Origin: Candidatus Acidianus copahuensis
GTDB lineage: Archaea > Thermoproteota > Thermoprotei_A > Sulfolobales > Sulfolobaceae
Direction of reading: 5' to 3'
Length of the DNA: 42,516 nucleotides
NCBI RefSeq assembly: GCF_000632495.1
Contig: NZ_JFZT01000020.1
Span: forward strand, 1-42,516
The first letter of the stretch is position 1. The number at the start of each line of letters is the position of its first letter. Both the position numbers and the translations under genes were made by a program. A model generated the notes under the pieces. That model had not been told where the DNA came from. It did not search any database and saw only the letters and a list, made by a program, of their open reading frames with translations. Positions 26,145-35,664 of the stretch are shown here, one piece after another.

Positions 26145-27257
26145 ATGATTCCAATTAGTGTAATAGTTACAGGTAGAGGAACAGTATCTTTTAAGGTTAA
26201 AGGTGAGTATAGTCCTGGAAATCCTAGCGGTTTTAGCAAGGTATTTAGACCTGTTGTAACGTGGAATATGACTTATAAATGTAATCTTAATTGTGCTCAC
26301 TGCTATATAAATGCTGGGCCCGACAAGGAGGACATAGTGAGTACTGAGGAAGGAAAAAGGATTATAGATCAGATAGCTAATATTGGATCTCCTCTTCTAA
26401 TCATGAGTGGTGGAGAGCCATTAATGAGGAGAGATTTCTTAACTTTAGCTTACTATGCAAAGAGTAAAGGATTAAGGCTTGCCCTATCAACAAATGGAAC
26501 GCTAATTAGTGAAAGGATAGCTAAAGAATTAAAGGAAATAGGCTTTATGTATGTTGGAGTTAGTCTTGACAGCCCAGATCCAGCATGGCATGATAAATTT
26601 AGGGGGATGAAGAACGCATTTTCTATGACTATAAATGGGATAAGAAACGCCATAAACGCTGGGCTTGATGTAGGCTTAAGATTTACTTTAACAAGGGATA
26701 ATATAGACCTTTTAGACGATTATATGTCTTTAGCTCTTAGTTTAGGAGTTTCTAGGATAACTTTCTACCATATTTCAGCCAGTGGAAGAGGAAAGAACTT
26801 GAAGGATATGGCATATTCACCTGTGCAGTACAAGAAATTTATGGATAAACTAATAGATTATGCTAAAAAACTTAAAGGAAGAGTAGAAATAGAGACAACG
26901 CTAGGTACATTTGATGGGATTTACCTCGCTAAAGGAGAAGAAGATCTTGATTTTGTTGCTGAAAGCGGAGGTTGTGGTAGGAAAATGATATCTATTTACC
27001 CTGATGGAACAGTTTATCCTTGTCAGTTTGTTGACTTTAGTCCGCTTGGAAACGTAAGAGAAAAAGATCTGAAGGAAATTATAAGGAATATACCAGAAAT
27101 CTTCACAAATCCTGTGAACTTAATTAATGGTAAGAAATGCTCATCGTGTAAATATTTGGCTTGGTGTAGGGGAGGCGACAGAGTAAGGGCATATTATTGG
27201 GGAGGAGACCTTTTAGGAGACGATCCTCTTTGTCCCATTAATGAAGTAAAAGATTAG
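26145..27257 (+). CDS. ahbC: Radical SAM 12,18-didecarboxysiroheme deacetylase-like protein
   Basis: This 370-residue radical SAM enzyme has the motif C46xxxC50xxC53 (KCNLNCAHC), preceded by RPVVTWNMTY, the hallmark of AhbC/NirJ proteins. MSGGEPLMRRDF and LSTNGTLI are radical SAM core motifs, and the C-terminus has auxiliary-cluster cysteines (KCSSCKYLAWCRGGDRVRAY, DPLCP). AhbC converts 12,18-didecarboxysiroheme to iron-coproporphyrin III, the substrate of AhbD encoded divergently 129 bases away. AhbA/AhbB are not in the window. A TATA-like CATTTATAAG precedes the start. Confidence 0.82.
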   Translation: MIPISVIVTGRGTVSFKVKGEYSPGNPSGFSKVFRPVVTWNMTYKCNLNCAHCYINAGPDKEDIVSTEEGKRIIDQIANIGSPLLIMSGGEPLMRRDFLTLAYYAKSKGLRLALSTNGTLISERIAKELKEIGFMYVGVSLDSPDPAWHDKFRGMKNAFSMTINGIRNAINAGLDVGLRFTLTRDNIDLLDDYMSLALSLGVSRITFYHISASGRGKNLKDMAYSPVQYKKFMDKLIDYAKKLKGRVEIETTLGTFDGIYLAKGEEDLDFVAESGGCGRKMISIYPDGTVYPCQFVDFSPLGNVREKDLKEIIRNIPEIFTNPVNLINGKKCSSCKYLAWCRGGDRVRAYYWGGDLLGDDPLCPINEVKD

Positions 27258-27323
27258 CTAGTATGTGAACTACTCTGCCCTAAATTATAGACTCAAAAGG
27301 GAATACAAAAGAGCAAGGGACAA

Positions 27324-27431
27324 GAGGAATTAAAGTGTGCGGGTTTCCCCACAGCTTCGGTGGTGTTAGTGGGTTAACCCGCTAATGGATCGCGATAATG
27401 AGCTTTGTTCAGAAGTGATAAAGCCCAAGAG
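27324..27431 (+). repeat. Structured dispersed repeat, family 3, plus orientation
   Basis: The blocks GAGGAATTAAAG, TGTGCGGGTTTCCCCACA, CTTCGGTGGTGT, AACCCGCTAATGGAT, ATAATGAGCTT and AAAGCCCAAGAG match in order the minus-strand repeat at 6942-7065, with small deletions. It fills most of the gap after ahbC. No transposase gene is beside it. Confidence 0.6.
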
Positions 27432-27599
27432 TTTTATGGCGATAATTATCCTAGACTAGCAGGATCGACTGAAAGATCGAGGTAGTTCACAAGAAGACTA
27501 TTCGCTTTTTAGGACAACATAGACTTCATTCCGCTAACCTTCATTTATATAAACAATAAATATTTCTTTCTATTTTATGGAAAGAATACATGACCAGTA

Positions 27600-27893
27600 A
27601 TGATAAACGTAGGATTTTACTATAAGGTGAAAGAAGGTCACGAGAAGGAGTTTGAAGAGACGTTTGACAAAGTAGTAGATTACCTAAGGAAAGAATATCC
27701 TGGCTTTAAGAACGCTATACTTTATAAAAACGTAAAGGAACCTAGAGAGTACTTGATTTATAGCGAGTGGGAAGATCTAGACACGTTTAAGAAGTTCATC
27801 TCCTCCTACGCTTACAAGTCTACAGTAGATTATGGAAAAACAATAATCGAAGGTAGACCAACCCACAGAGTTTTCCAACAAGTCAACACGTGA
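27600..27893 (+). CDS. ABM-fold (antibiotic biosynthesis monooxygenase-like) protein
   Basis: This 97-residue protein has the dimeric ferredoxin-like ABM fold: strand NVGFYYKVKEGHEKEFEETF, helix DKVVDYLRKEYPGF, strands AILYKN and EYLIYSEWED, then helix TFKKFISSYAYKS. The family includes small oxygenases, haem-degrading IsdG-like enzymes and stress proteins. The residues that bind haem in IsdG are not clearly present, so the function is open. Its position after ahbC is suggestive of haem-related work but is not evidence. A TATA-like CTATTTTATGG lies about 27 bases before the ATG. Confidence 0.72.
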   Translation: MINVGFYYKVKEGHEKEFEETFDKVVDYLRKEYPGFKNAILYKNVKEPREYLIYSEWEDLDTFKKFISSYAYKSTVDYGKTIIEGRPTHRVFQQVNT

Positions 27894-27966
27894 TTTATTA
27901 GCAGGATGCGTCAGGAATCCCCTTCGGAAGAGAGATGAATTAATACAAAAGTTTTAAGGCCTTAAG

Positions 27967-28105
27967 TTCTGCTCCGCAGCTGGATTGCCTATCATGTTTA
28001 TTGTGGACATAACTTGGTGTAGTAAAGTAGCGTTACTACGTCGTAATCTAGCTCCTAGTCGATACAGCACACTTCAGTAGGGTGATGATATAACTGTAGT
28101 AAGGA
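27967..28105 (+). mobile_element. Solo right-end / guide-RNA-like region, family 2
   Basis: TTCTGCTCCGCAGCTGGAT, CCTATCATG, GGACATAACTTGGTGTAG, GTAATCTAGCTCCTAGTCG and CACTTCAGTAGGGTGATGA parallel the blocks of 18575-18706 with many substitutions. No tnpB is present on either side, so this is a solo or degraded element between the ABM gene and the GH116 gene. Confidence 0.5.
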
Positions 28106-28273
28106 CAATCTAGTGCATATCTAACAAAAATGGAGACATTAAAAAGAAATACGAAGCCAAGCTAAATATCTTCTAAAGAAATATAAGTGTTTATTAATAA
28201 TAATTTTTTTATAAAATAATTCATATTTCATTAGAGAAGAGTTAATAACATCTCAATCGTTATAATACCAGTT

Positions 28274-30229
28274 ATGTTAAGTATACCTATTGGTTCAATA
28301 GGAACGGGTAAGATGAATTTCACTCCAGATTTTACTATAACAGATGTAACGGTATTAAATAATTGGGCAAATCCATTAGATATAAGAGGATTTCACGTAG
28401 TTAGGTTAGATGATCAGCCAATATTTTTACAAAACAATCCAGGAGAGAGAATTGAAGAACCGCCAAAATATATAACTAAAAAAGTTAAATTTGATGCACT
28501 TTTTCCTAGGGTTACATATTCATCTCCAGATTTTTCCGTTGAGGTTTTTTCACCTCTTATTCCAGGTAATCTAAAGGATTCGTCATTGCCAGTTATTTTC
28601 TTTAAGATTAAAGGAGAAGGAAAATTTGCGATATCTTTTCCAAATATCATAGGTAGAAGGTATGGAAGGGCAAATTTCTCCTGGAAGGGACAAATTAATG
28701 GTGTGGAGTACAAGAACTTGAGGTCGCTTCAATCAGATCCTGCTTATGGAGAGATGTTTCTAGGCTGCGAAAATTGTAAGGTTTATGCATTTCATCCTTA
28801 TTATATCCCAGGAAAGAAAGGAATGACTGAGGACATTTCGGTTTTTAACAAATTAATAGAAGGAGAAGAAAACAGTGGGGGTGAAATTTTTCCTTATGCC
28901 AGAGAAGAAATAATGGGGATAGTTTACACTGATATTATTAAGGAGAAGTACTTTGTTCTATCTTGGTATACAAATGGAAGACCATATAACTACCCTTACG
29001 GCCACTATTATGAAAACTTCTTTCACTCTGCAATAGATGTGGCTAAATACGCTCTAAATAACGTTAAAAGGCTAGATGTGGATTGGAATGTTGAAGAAGA
29101 AGGATGGCTAAAGGAGGCTATTAGGAATAGCAGCTATATATTGACATCAAACACTTGGCTAACAAAGGATGGAAGACTAGCAATGTATGAAACTCCTTTC
29201 GTTGCCCCCCTTATGAATACAATTGGTTCGTTTACTTGGGACGGAGCTTCGTTTGCTTTACTTAAATTATTCCCAGATTTAGTCCTCAAAATGGACGAAT
29301 ACTTCGCGAATTTCATAAGAGAAGGGGAGGTACCGCATGATCTTGGAGAAGAGAGTATTGAGGATCCAATATATGGAGCATCCTATATATCTCCTTGGAC
29401 GGATTTAGCATCAACATGGATATTGATGATATATAGAGATTATCTATTTACAGGAGATACTAATTTTTTGATGCGACTTTTCGATAAGGTAAAGGAAGCT
29501 ATAGACTGGTTAATATCCCTAGATAGAGATGGCGATGGTGTCCCTGATTCAAAAGGAGGGTTTGACAACTCATATGATGGAACCCATATGTATGGCACAT
29601 CATCATACGTTGCATCAATGTTTCTATGTTCAATGAATGCTTTCTTTTCAATGGCAAATATTCTTGGAAAGGAGATTGATAAAAAGTACAGGGAAGTTTA
29701 CGAGAAGGCTAGTTATTCTATGAATTCTTTATGGAATGGCAAGTACTTTATTAACTCTAGAAGAGGAAATGAAGAAGAAAATAGTTCATGTATAAACTCT
29801 CAAATAGCTGGGCAGATTTGGTGTCAATTACTTTCTTTGCCACCTATAGTCGAGGAAGAAAAGATAGATAAGGCGTTAAGATCTATATATGAACTCAACT
29901 ATAGATCCTCAAATTTTTGCTTAACTAATTCAACTTTACCCGATGGCAAAATTGACCTTAGTACTGGGCAAATGAGATCTTGCTGGCCAAGGGTTTCCTT
30001 TGCCGTGTCAGCACTGATGATCTTAAGGGGAATGGATAGTGAAGGAATGGAAATCGCTAAGAGAGAGTGGGATACAATAAGATCTCTTAATCCATGGAAT
30101 CAGAGTTCAAGAATTGACGCCATAGACGGAAAATATGTTGGACTAATGTCCTATATTGGAAGCATGAATGTATGGTTAATACACATAGCTAGAGAGATAA
30201 GGGAGAAGAGAAAAGATGGAGGATTATAG
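28274..30229 (+). CDS. GH116 beta-glucosidase/beta-xylosidase
   Basis: This 651-residue protein is a GH116 enzyme, the family of human bile-acid beta-glucosidase GBA2 and the Sulfolobus SSO1353-type enzyme. The N-terminal beta-sandwich starts SIPIGSIGTGKMNF, as in the family, and is followed by an (alpha/alpha)6 barrel. Candidate catalytic residues are E306 (YETP, nucleophile region) and D431 or D435 (GGFDNSYDGTHMYGTSSY, acid/base region). GQMRSCWPRVSFAVSALMIL near the C-terminus is another family block. No signal peptide is present. It would hydrolyse beta-linked glucose or xylose from aryl or alkyl glycosides. Confidence 0.87.
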   Translation: MLSIPIGSIGTGKMNFTPDFTITDVTVLNNWANPLDIRGFHVVRLDDQPIFLQNNPGERIEEPPKYITKKVKFDALFPRVTYSSPDFSVEVFSPLIPGNLKDSSLPVIFFKIKGEGKFAISFPNIIGRRYGRANFSWKGQINGVEYKNLRSLQSDPAYGEMFLGCENCKVYAFHPYYIPGKKGMTEDISVFNKLIEGEENSGGEIFPYAREEIMGIVYTDIIKEKYFVLSWYTNGRPYNYPYGHYYENFFHSAIDVAKYALNNVKRLDVDWNVEEEGWLKEAIRNSSYILTSNTWLTKDGRLAMYETPFVAPLMNTIGSFTWDGASFALLKLFPDLVLKMDEYFANFIREGEVPHDLGEESIEDPIYGASYISPWTDLASTWILMIYRDYLFTGDTNFLMRLFDKVKEAIDWLISLDRDGDGVPDSKGGFDNSYDGTHMYGTSSYVASMFLCSMNAFFSMANILGKEIDKKYREVYEKASYSMNSLWNGKYFINSRRGNEEENSSCINSQIAGQIWCQLLSLPPIVEEEKIDKALRSIYELNYRSSNFCLTNSTLPDGKIDLSTGQMRSCWPRVSFAVSALMILRGMDSEGMEIAKREWDTIRSLNPWNQSSRIDAIDGKYVGLMSYIGSMNVWLIHIAREIREKRKDGGL

Positions 30230-30245
30230 ATTACAATATACTAAT

Positions 30246-30911
30246 TCAATGACGTTGAAGAGGGTAAATAAACATGAATGTAAGATCGCTAAACTTCTCT
30301 AATGTGTTGGCTAAGTCTTCATCTAAAAATTCTTCCCTCTTCTCATCAGGGTAACTTAGTCTCTGATAGACCACTGCCCTAAACTTTATCCCCTTACTTA
30401 AGAAGTATTTAGCTACCCTAGATGGGCCGTCAGCATAAGGTTCTGGAATTAGAGCTATTGTTCTTCCGATCCTGGAAATTTCTACTGCCTGTTCCAGATA
30501 TTTGTTAACATCTCCTCTTACATGCAGGGTGAAGAAGATAATTGTTGCCATGTCTATACCTTCTCTAGATAAAGCATAATTCAATGATGAAACACCAGGT
30601 GTTATCTCAAGAGGTAAGTCACGGATTCTGCATCTTTCCTTTATTTTTTCAATGAATTGCCAATCTGAAACTGATGGATCTCCGTGATCTAGAATAACTA
30701 CTTTCTGAGTCCTACCTTTATCTATAACGTTGTCTAGCTGTTCTCTTTCTGACTTGTATTCCAACTTTACTATATCTCCTTTAATAATGTTGGAGAACCT
30801 CTCTACTACTGATCCCCAACCTACAACTATATCTGCACTTTCTATAAGTCTCTTTCCCTTGTCGGTAATAAGTTCTGGATCTCCAGGACCTACTCCAACT
30901 AAGTATATCAT
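30246..30911 (-). CDS. cbiE: Cobalt-precorrin-7 C5-methyltransferase
   Basis: This 221-residue tetrapyrrole methylase starts with YLVGVGPGDPELIT, the SAM-site glycine loop of the family, and has VILDHGDPSVSDW and ITPGVSSLNYALSREGI. The latter, and its position after cbiG, fit CbiE, which methylates C5; the partner C15 methylation and decarboxylation is done by CbiT. It is the last gene of the cobalamin operon and overlaps the cbiG stop by one base. Confidence 0.85.
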   Translation of the reverse strand: MIYLVGVGPGDPELITDKGKRLIESADIVVGWGSVVERFSNIIKGDIVKLEYKSEREQLDNVIDKGRTQKVVILDHGDPSVSDWQFIEKIKERCRIRDLPLEITPGVSSLNYALSREGIDMATIIFFTLHVRGDVNKYLEQAVEISRIGRTIALIPEPYADGPSRVAKYFLSKGIKFRAVVYQRLSYPDEKREEFLDEDLANTLEKFSDLTFMFIYPLQRH

Positions 30912-31882
30912 TAGTCTCCCTCTATTGTGGCAAAGGAAAGTGTAGCATAGTTTCCTACCTTTACTTTTCTTAATATTAACCTGGAACTCTTTCCACCTAA
31001 GGTTAGTGCAATTGCCTCAGAAACTCCTGGAACGCCTAGGCTCTTAAGCTTCTCTCCTGATGGTGTAATGCAAGGAGATGAAAATCCCTTTAATTCTTCT
31101 AAGCTAAATACCTTAAATTCTGCTTTAAGCCTATGTGCAATTTCCTTAAATTCTTCCCTTACAGAACCGATAACTTTTACTCTGTCTTGAATATTCATTT
31201 CCTTAACTCTAGCACTAAGTTCTTTCCATACACCTTCAACGTTGACTTCCCTCTTTGAACCTATACCTACAGCAACATTTAGTGGCCTCAAAAATATTAC
31301 ATGTTCCCCTTTAGCCTTACCTATTGAAATGACGTACTTACAGTCATCCCCTTTAATGAAATGATCTCCAAGGTTTAAATCGATCCCATTTAAGCAAACC
31401 TTTTCTCCTCTTACTATAGCTCCATTTACTTTTGCTAACTCTTGGGGATTTTCTACTTTCGCAATTATGAACGATGCTATTCTTTCAACGCTCGGGATAC
31501 CTTGAAGTTCTGATGCAGTAGTTATAACAGCAGGAGAACCAATCAACCTACTTATATCTTCAGCAGCGTCATTAGATCCCCAATGACCACCTAATATTGG
31601 TATCACAAATTTAGATCTATCATCGATAGATATTACTGCTGGATCCTTATCCTTTGACTTGGCAAATCTACAAGAGATCCTTATAGATCCTTCCAAAGCC
31701 ATGATAAAAATCACTAGGTCTATGCAGTCCCAGTAGTTTTCTAAAATTTTTGGATTATAACTAGAATGAATTACTGGAACTTCAAACTCTTTTTCAATTT
31801 TTTCTCTGATGTCCTCAGCAGTTTTCCATCCTTCTTCTGATACCGATAAGATTAGCACTCCTCTCCAAAACCTTTCAATCAT
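30911..31882 (-). CDS. cbiG: Cobalt-precorrin-5A hydrolase
   Basis: This 323-residue protein opens the delta-lactone of cobalt-precorrin-5A and releases acetaldehyde, the ring-contraction step peculiar to the anaerobic route. Diagnostic blocks are VIFIMALEGSIRI, FVIPILGGHWGSNDAAEDIS and the C-terminal GVPGVSEAIALTLGG. N-terminal, linker and C-terminal CbiG domains all appear complete. It overlaps cbiF by 8 bases upstream and cbiE by 1 base downstream. Confidence 0.9.
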   Translation of the reverse strand: MIERFWRGVLILSVSEEGWKTAEDIREKIEKEFEVPVIHSSYNPKILENYWDCIDLVIFIMALEGSIRISCRFAKSKDKDPAVISIDDRSKFVIPILGGHWGSNDAAEDISRLIGSPAVITTASELQGIPSVERIASFIIAKVENPQELAKVNGAIVRGEKVCLNGIDLNLGDHFIKGDDCKYVISIGKAKGEHVIFLRPLNVAVGIGSKREVNVEGVWKELSARVKEMNIQDRVKVIGSVREEFKEIAHRLKAEFKVFSLEELKGFSSPCITPSGEKLKSLGVPGVSEAIALTLGGKSSRLILRKVKVGNYATLSFATIEGD

Positions 31883-32663
31883 CTTCCTTTACCTTCCAAG
31901 GCCGATATGAGTGGTTATGCGATGGATCGTAAACGCTAGATCTTACCTCGTTCTTCACTATATCTGGATTAGCGGATATTCCCACAATTATTACAGAATC
32001 TCTATATATTTTTTCTTTCTTTACCTTTTGAACTATATCTCCTATAGTGCCTTTAACAATCTTTTGATTTGTCCATGTTGCCCTGTAAACTACAGCTACT
32101 GGTACAGAATCGTCTAGTCCCCCTTCCCTCAGTTGATCTATTACCTTCTCTATTATATGCACGCCAGTGTAGATCACCATTGTAGCTCCTTCCTTTACGT
32201 GATGAGCATAATCCCTTAGCGATCCTTTCATTGGAACCCTTAAAGATGCCCTCGTTATTATAACGGATTGCGATATCTTTGGTATGGTTAACTCGCTAGG
32301 TAAAACTGATGCTGCAGCTATAGCGGCAGTTATTCCAGGCACTATCTCAAACGGAATTCCTGAAGCCTCAAGAGCCCACATTTCCTCAAGTAAAGCTCCA
32401 TAAATTCCTCCATCTCCAGATTTTAACCTAGCCACGAGTTTTCCTTCATCTGCGCTCTTGACCATTATCTCCACTATTTCGTTAAGGGTTAATGAAGAAC
32501 TATCATGAATCTCAGCGTTATGTTTAGCCCAGCTTAATATCGTTGGGTTAACCAGTGAACCAGCATATATTATTACATCGGCTTGCTCTACGTACTGCTT
32601 TCCCTTTACAGTTATTAACTCTGGATCCCCTGGGCCTGATCCTATGAAAACGACTTTACCTAC
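31875..32663 (-). CDS. cbiF: Cobalt-precorrin-4 C11-methyltransferase, start codon unclear
   Basis: The full family sequence reads from about 32663: VGKVVFIGSGPGDPELITV, then ADVIIYAGSLVNPTILSW, RLKSGDGGIYGALLEEM and VPGITAAIAAAS, giving about 262 residues, the normal CbiF length. CbiF methylates C11. There is no ATG, GTG or TTG in frame between the upstream TGA and the glycine loop; the first codons are GGG AAG ACG GTA GGT AAA GTC. The first conventional starts (GTG at 32474, then ATG) would delete the SAM-binding loop. The first codons overlap the cbiL stop, so initiation at a non-standard codon, a -1 slip from cbiL, or a sequence error are the options. Confidence 0.8.
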   Translation of the reverse strand, partial: VGKVVFIGSGPGDPELITVKGKQYVEQADVIIYAGSLVNPTILSWAKHNAEIHDSSSLTLNEIVEIMVKSADEGKLVARLKSGDGGIYGALLEEMWALEASGIPFEIVPGITAAIAAASVLPSELTIPKISQSVIITRASLRVPMKGSLRDYAHHVKEGATMVIYTGVHIIEKVIDQLREGGLDDSVPVAVVYRATWTNQKIVKGTIGDIVQKVKKEKIYRDSVIIVGISANPDIVKNEVRSSVYDPSHNHSYRPWKVKEDD

Positions 32664-33322
32664 CGTCTTCCCTCACCTTTTTTTGCTATAATCATGGAGA
32701 AGTAGTCCCTATGGTAATTCTCCTCTTTCCATTTAGCTATTACCTCTCCTGTCATGTAACATCGCCTCGCATAAGTGATATGATATCCCGATAGTAGTTT
32801 AGCATCCACGTCTAATTCATGGCTTCCCTTTACTATAACTATTGTGTCAAATTTATCCTTCGCTAGCTGTATAACATCTCTTCTGCTAGAAGGGATAATA
32901 GCTATTGTGTCGTCCTTAGAACCTAAGTTTAATTCTGCTTTACAAGAACAGGCAGTGATTGATGAGATTCCAGGAATTAGTTCCACTTGGTCAAAACAAT
33001 TAATGTAATCCTTTACTCTAAAATACGTGCTGTAAAGCACAGGATCTCCAAGAGTAGCAAAGACCGATCTAGCCTTTGCCTTAGTGCAGATTTCATTTCC
33101 TATTTCCTTTAGTTTTCCTTCATCTACTTCCTCACTCATTGGAAAGCCAAGGAAAACTATCTCCCCTAAAGAATATTCCTTAACTATTTCAATCGCTAAA
33201 CTTCTTCCAGTACCAGAAGAATATGGGACAAATACAACATCAGCTTCTCTAAGGGCTTCTGAACCTCTTACTGAGATCAACTTAGGATCTCCAGGACCTA
33301 AACCTACAACTGATAATTTCAC
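32660..33322 (-). CDS. cbiL: Cobalt-factor II / precorrin-2 C20-methyltransferase
   Basis: This 220-residue tetrapyrrole methylase starts with SVVGLGPGDPKLISVRG. The motifs VFVPYSSGTGRSLA, ATLGDPVLYSTYFRV and LIPGISSITACSCKAEL are typical of CbiL/CobI, which adds the C20 methyl group as the first committed corrin methylation. It starts inside the end of cbiT (4-base overlap). Its stop codon lies on top of the first codons of the cbiF reading frame. Confidence 0.9.
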   Translation of the reverse strand: MKLSVVGLGPGDPKLISVRGSEALREADVVFVPYSSGTGRSLAIEIVKEYSLGEIVFLGFPMSEEVDEGKLKEIGNEICTKAKARSVFATLGDPVLYSTYFRVKDYINCFDQVELIPGISSITACSCKAELNLGSKDDTIAIIPSSRRDVIQLAKDKFDTIVIVKGSHELDVDAKLLSGYHITYARRCYMTGEVIAKWKEENYHRDYFSMIIAKKGEGRR

Positions 33323-33877
33323 GGCGAATCACCTGAAACTATTATTACAGGATTTCTCGATATCATTGCAGTTCCGGTTGAAGTTCTAAGACCTTTACTT
33401 ACTATAACTTGAGTAACATCTATATCCTTAAAACCTAACCTCTCCATAGTCGATATAGCCTTATAAGCGCTTTCTATTTGTATTGCATCAACTACTATTC
33501 TCCTTCCTTTAACTTGTGAAAGTATTTCCTCTAGTTTTTCAGATCCTCCACCGACAAAAACTCTGTCAAATCCTCCCATTTCCTTTAGACACTCTGGTGC
33601 TGCACAGTGAATTACTTCAACATTTTTAATACCAGATCTTTCTACATTCTCCTTAGTAAGACGAACTGCTTTTTCATCTTTATCTATAGCTATTATCTTT
33701 CCCCCTTTTACAATCATTCCAGCTTCCACTGTAATGCTTCCCGTTCCACATCCTATGTCCAGAAATGACTGCCCTCTTTTTAATCTCAGTTTACTTATTA
33801 CTATTGCTCTAATCTCTTCTTTTGTCATTGGAACTTTCTCTTCCCTTACAAACATTTCGTCTGGTATTCCTGCTACA

Positions 33878-33900
<23 letters not shown>
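33319..33900 (-). CDS. cbiT: Cobalt-precorrin-6B C15-methyltransferase (decarboxylating)
   Basis: This 193-residue Rossmann-type SAM methyltransferase has FLDIGCGTGSITVEAG as motif I and FDRVFVGGGSEKLEEIL, the CbiT signature. It methylates C15 and decarboxylates the ring-C acetate. The GTG start at 33900 gives a 23-base overlap with cbiD. CbiE, its functional partner, is four genes downstream rather than fused as in CobL. Confidence 0.9.
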
Positions 33901-34920
<1,020 letters not shown>

Positions 34921-34924
<4 letters not shown>

Positions 34925-35664
34925 AGTTCGTACTTCCTCTCGTAACCTCTAGGCGTTATAACTAAATTTCCAGCGTTATACGTTCTTGAGTTCCCTACAA
35001 TAATCGTTGTAACCATACCTATTTCGTTCTCGTATTTTTTCCAGTCCCTTAACGTGGTTACCTCCTTAATCTCTCCTTGTCTATAAGCCTTGGTAATTAT
35101 GCCTACAGGAGTTTCAGGAGATCTAAACTTCGAGATTATTGACATCGTCTCTTCAAGAAGAGGTTTATTTATCGGGTTGTAGAGAAGGATTACAAAATCG
35201 CCCGTTGCTGCACTTTCTACTCTTTTTAATATCTCTTCTCTAGGTATGAGCAAGTCACTAAGACTTATTGATGCATAGTCTAGTGAAATTGGACTTCCAA
35301 TCCTAGCAGCTGCGGCTAATCCAGCAGTAACTCCGGGTATTACTTCGACATCTAAAGTCATTCCTCTTCTTGCAATGATATCAAAAACTAGACTAGCCAT
35401 TCCGTAAACTTGAGGATCCCCACTGGACACAAGAGATACGACTTTTCCCTCTAAAGCTTTCTCTATTGCTACATTTGCCCTAAACACTTCTTCCTTCATT
35501 CTAGCCCCAATTACTTCCTTTCCCTCAATGATATCAGATATCAACTTCAAATAGGTATTATATCCAACAATAACCTGACTTTCCTCTAGGACTCTCTGCG
35601 CCCTTAAGGTTCTAAGGTCTTTATCTCCTGGGCCAATACCTACGATGTAAAGCTTTCCACTCAT
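34921..35664 (-). CDS. cbiH: Cobalt-precorrin-3 C17-methyltransferase (ring contraction)
   Basis: This 247-residue tetrapyrrole methylase has YIVGIGPGDKDLRTLRA, VIVGYNTYLKLI, SSGDPQVYGMASLVF, VIPGVTAGLAAAARIGSPIS and LYNPINKP, the standard CbiH/CobJ blocks. It methylates C17 and drives the ring contraction. Length is normal, without the C-terminal extension found in some CbiH proteins. It overlaps genes on both sides by 4 bases. Confidence 0.91.
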
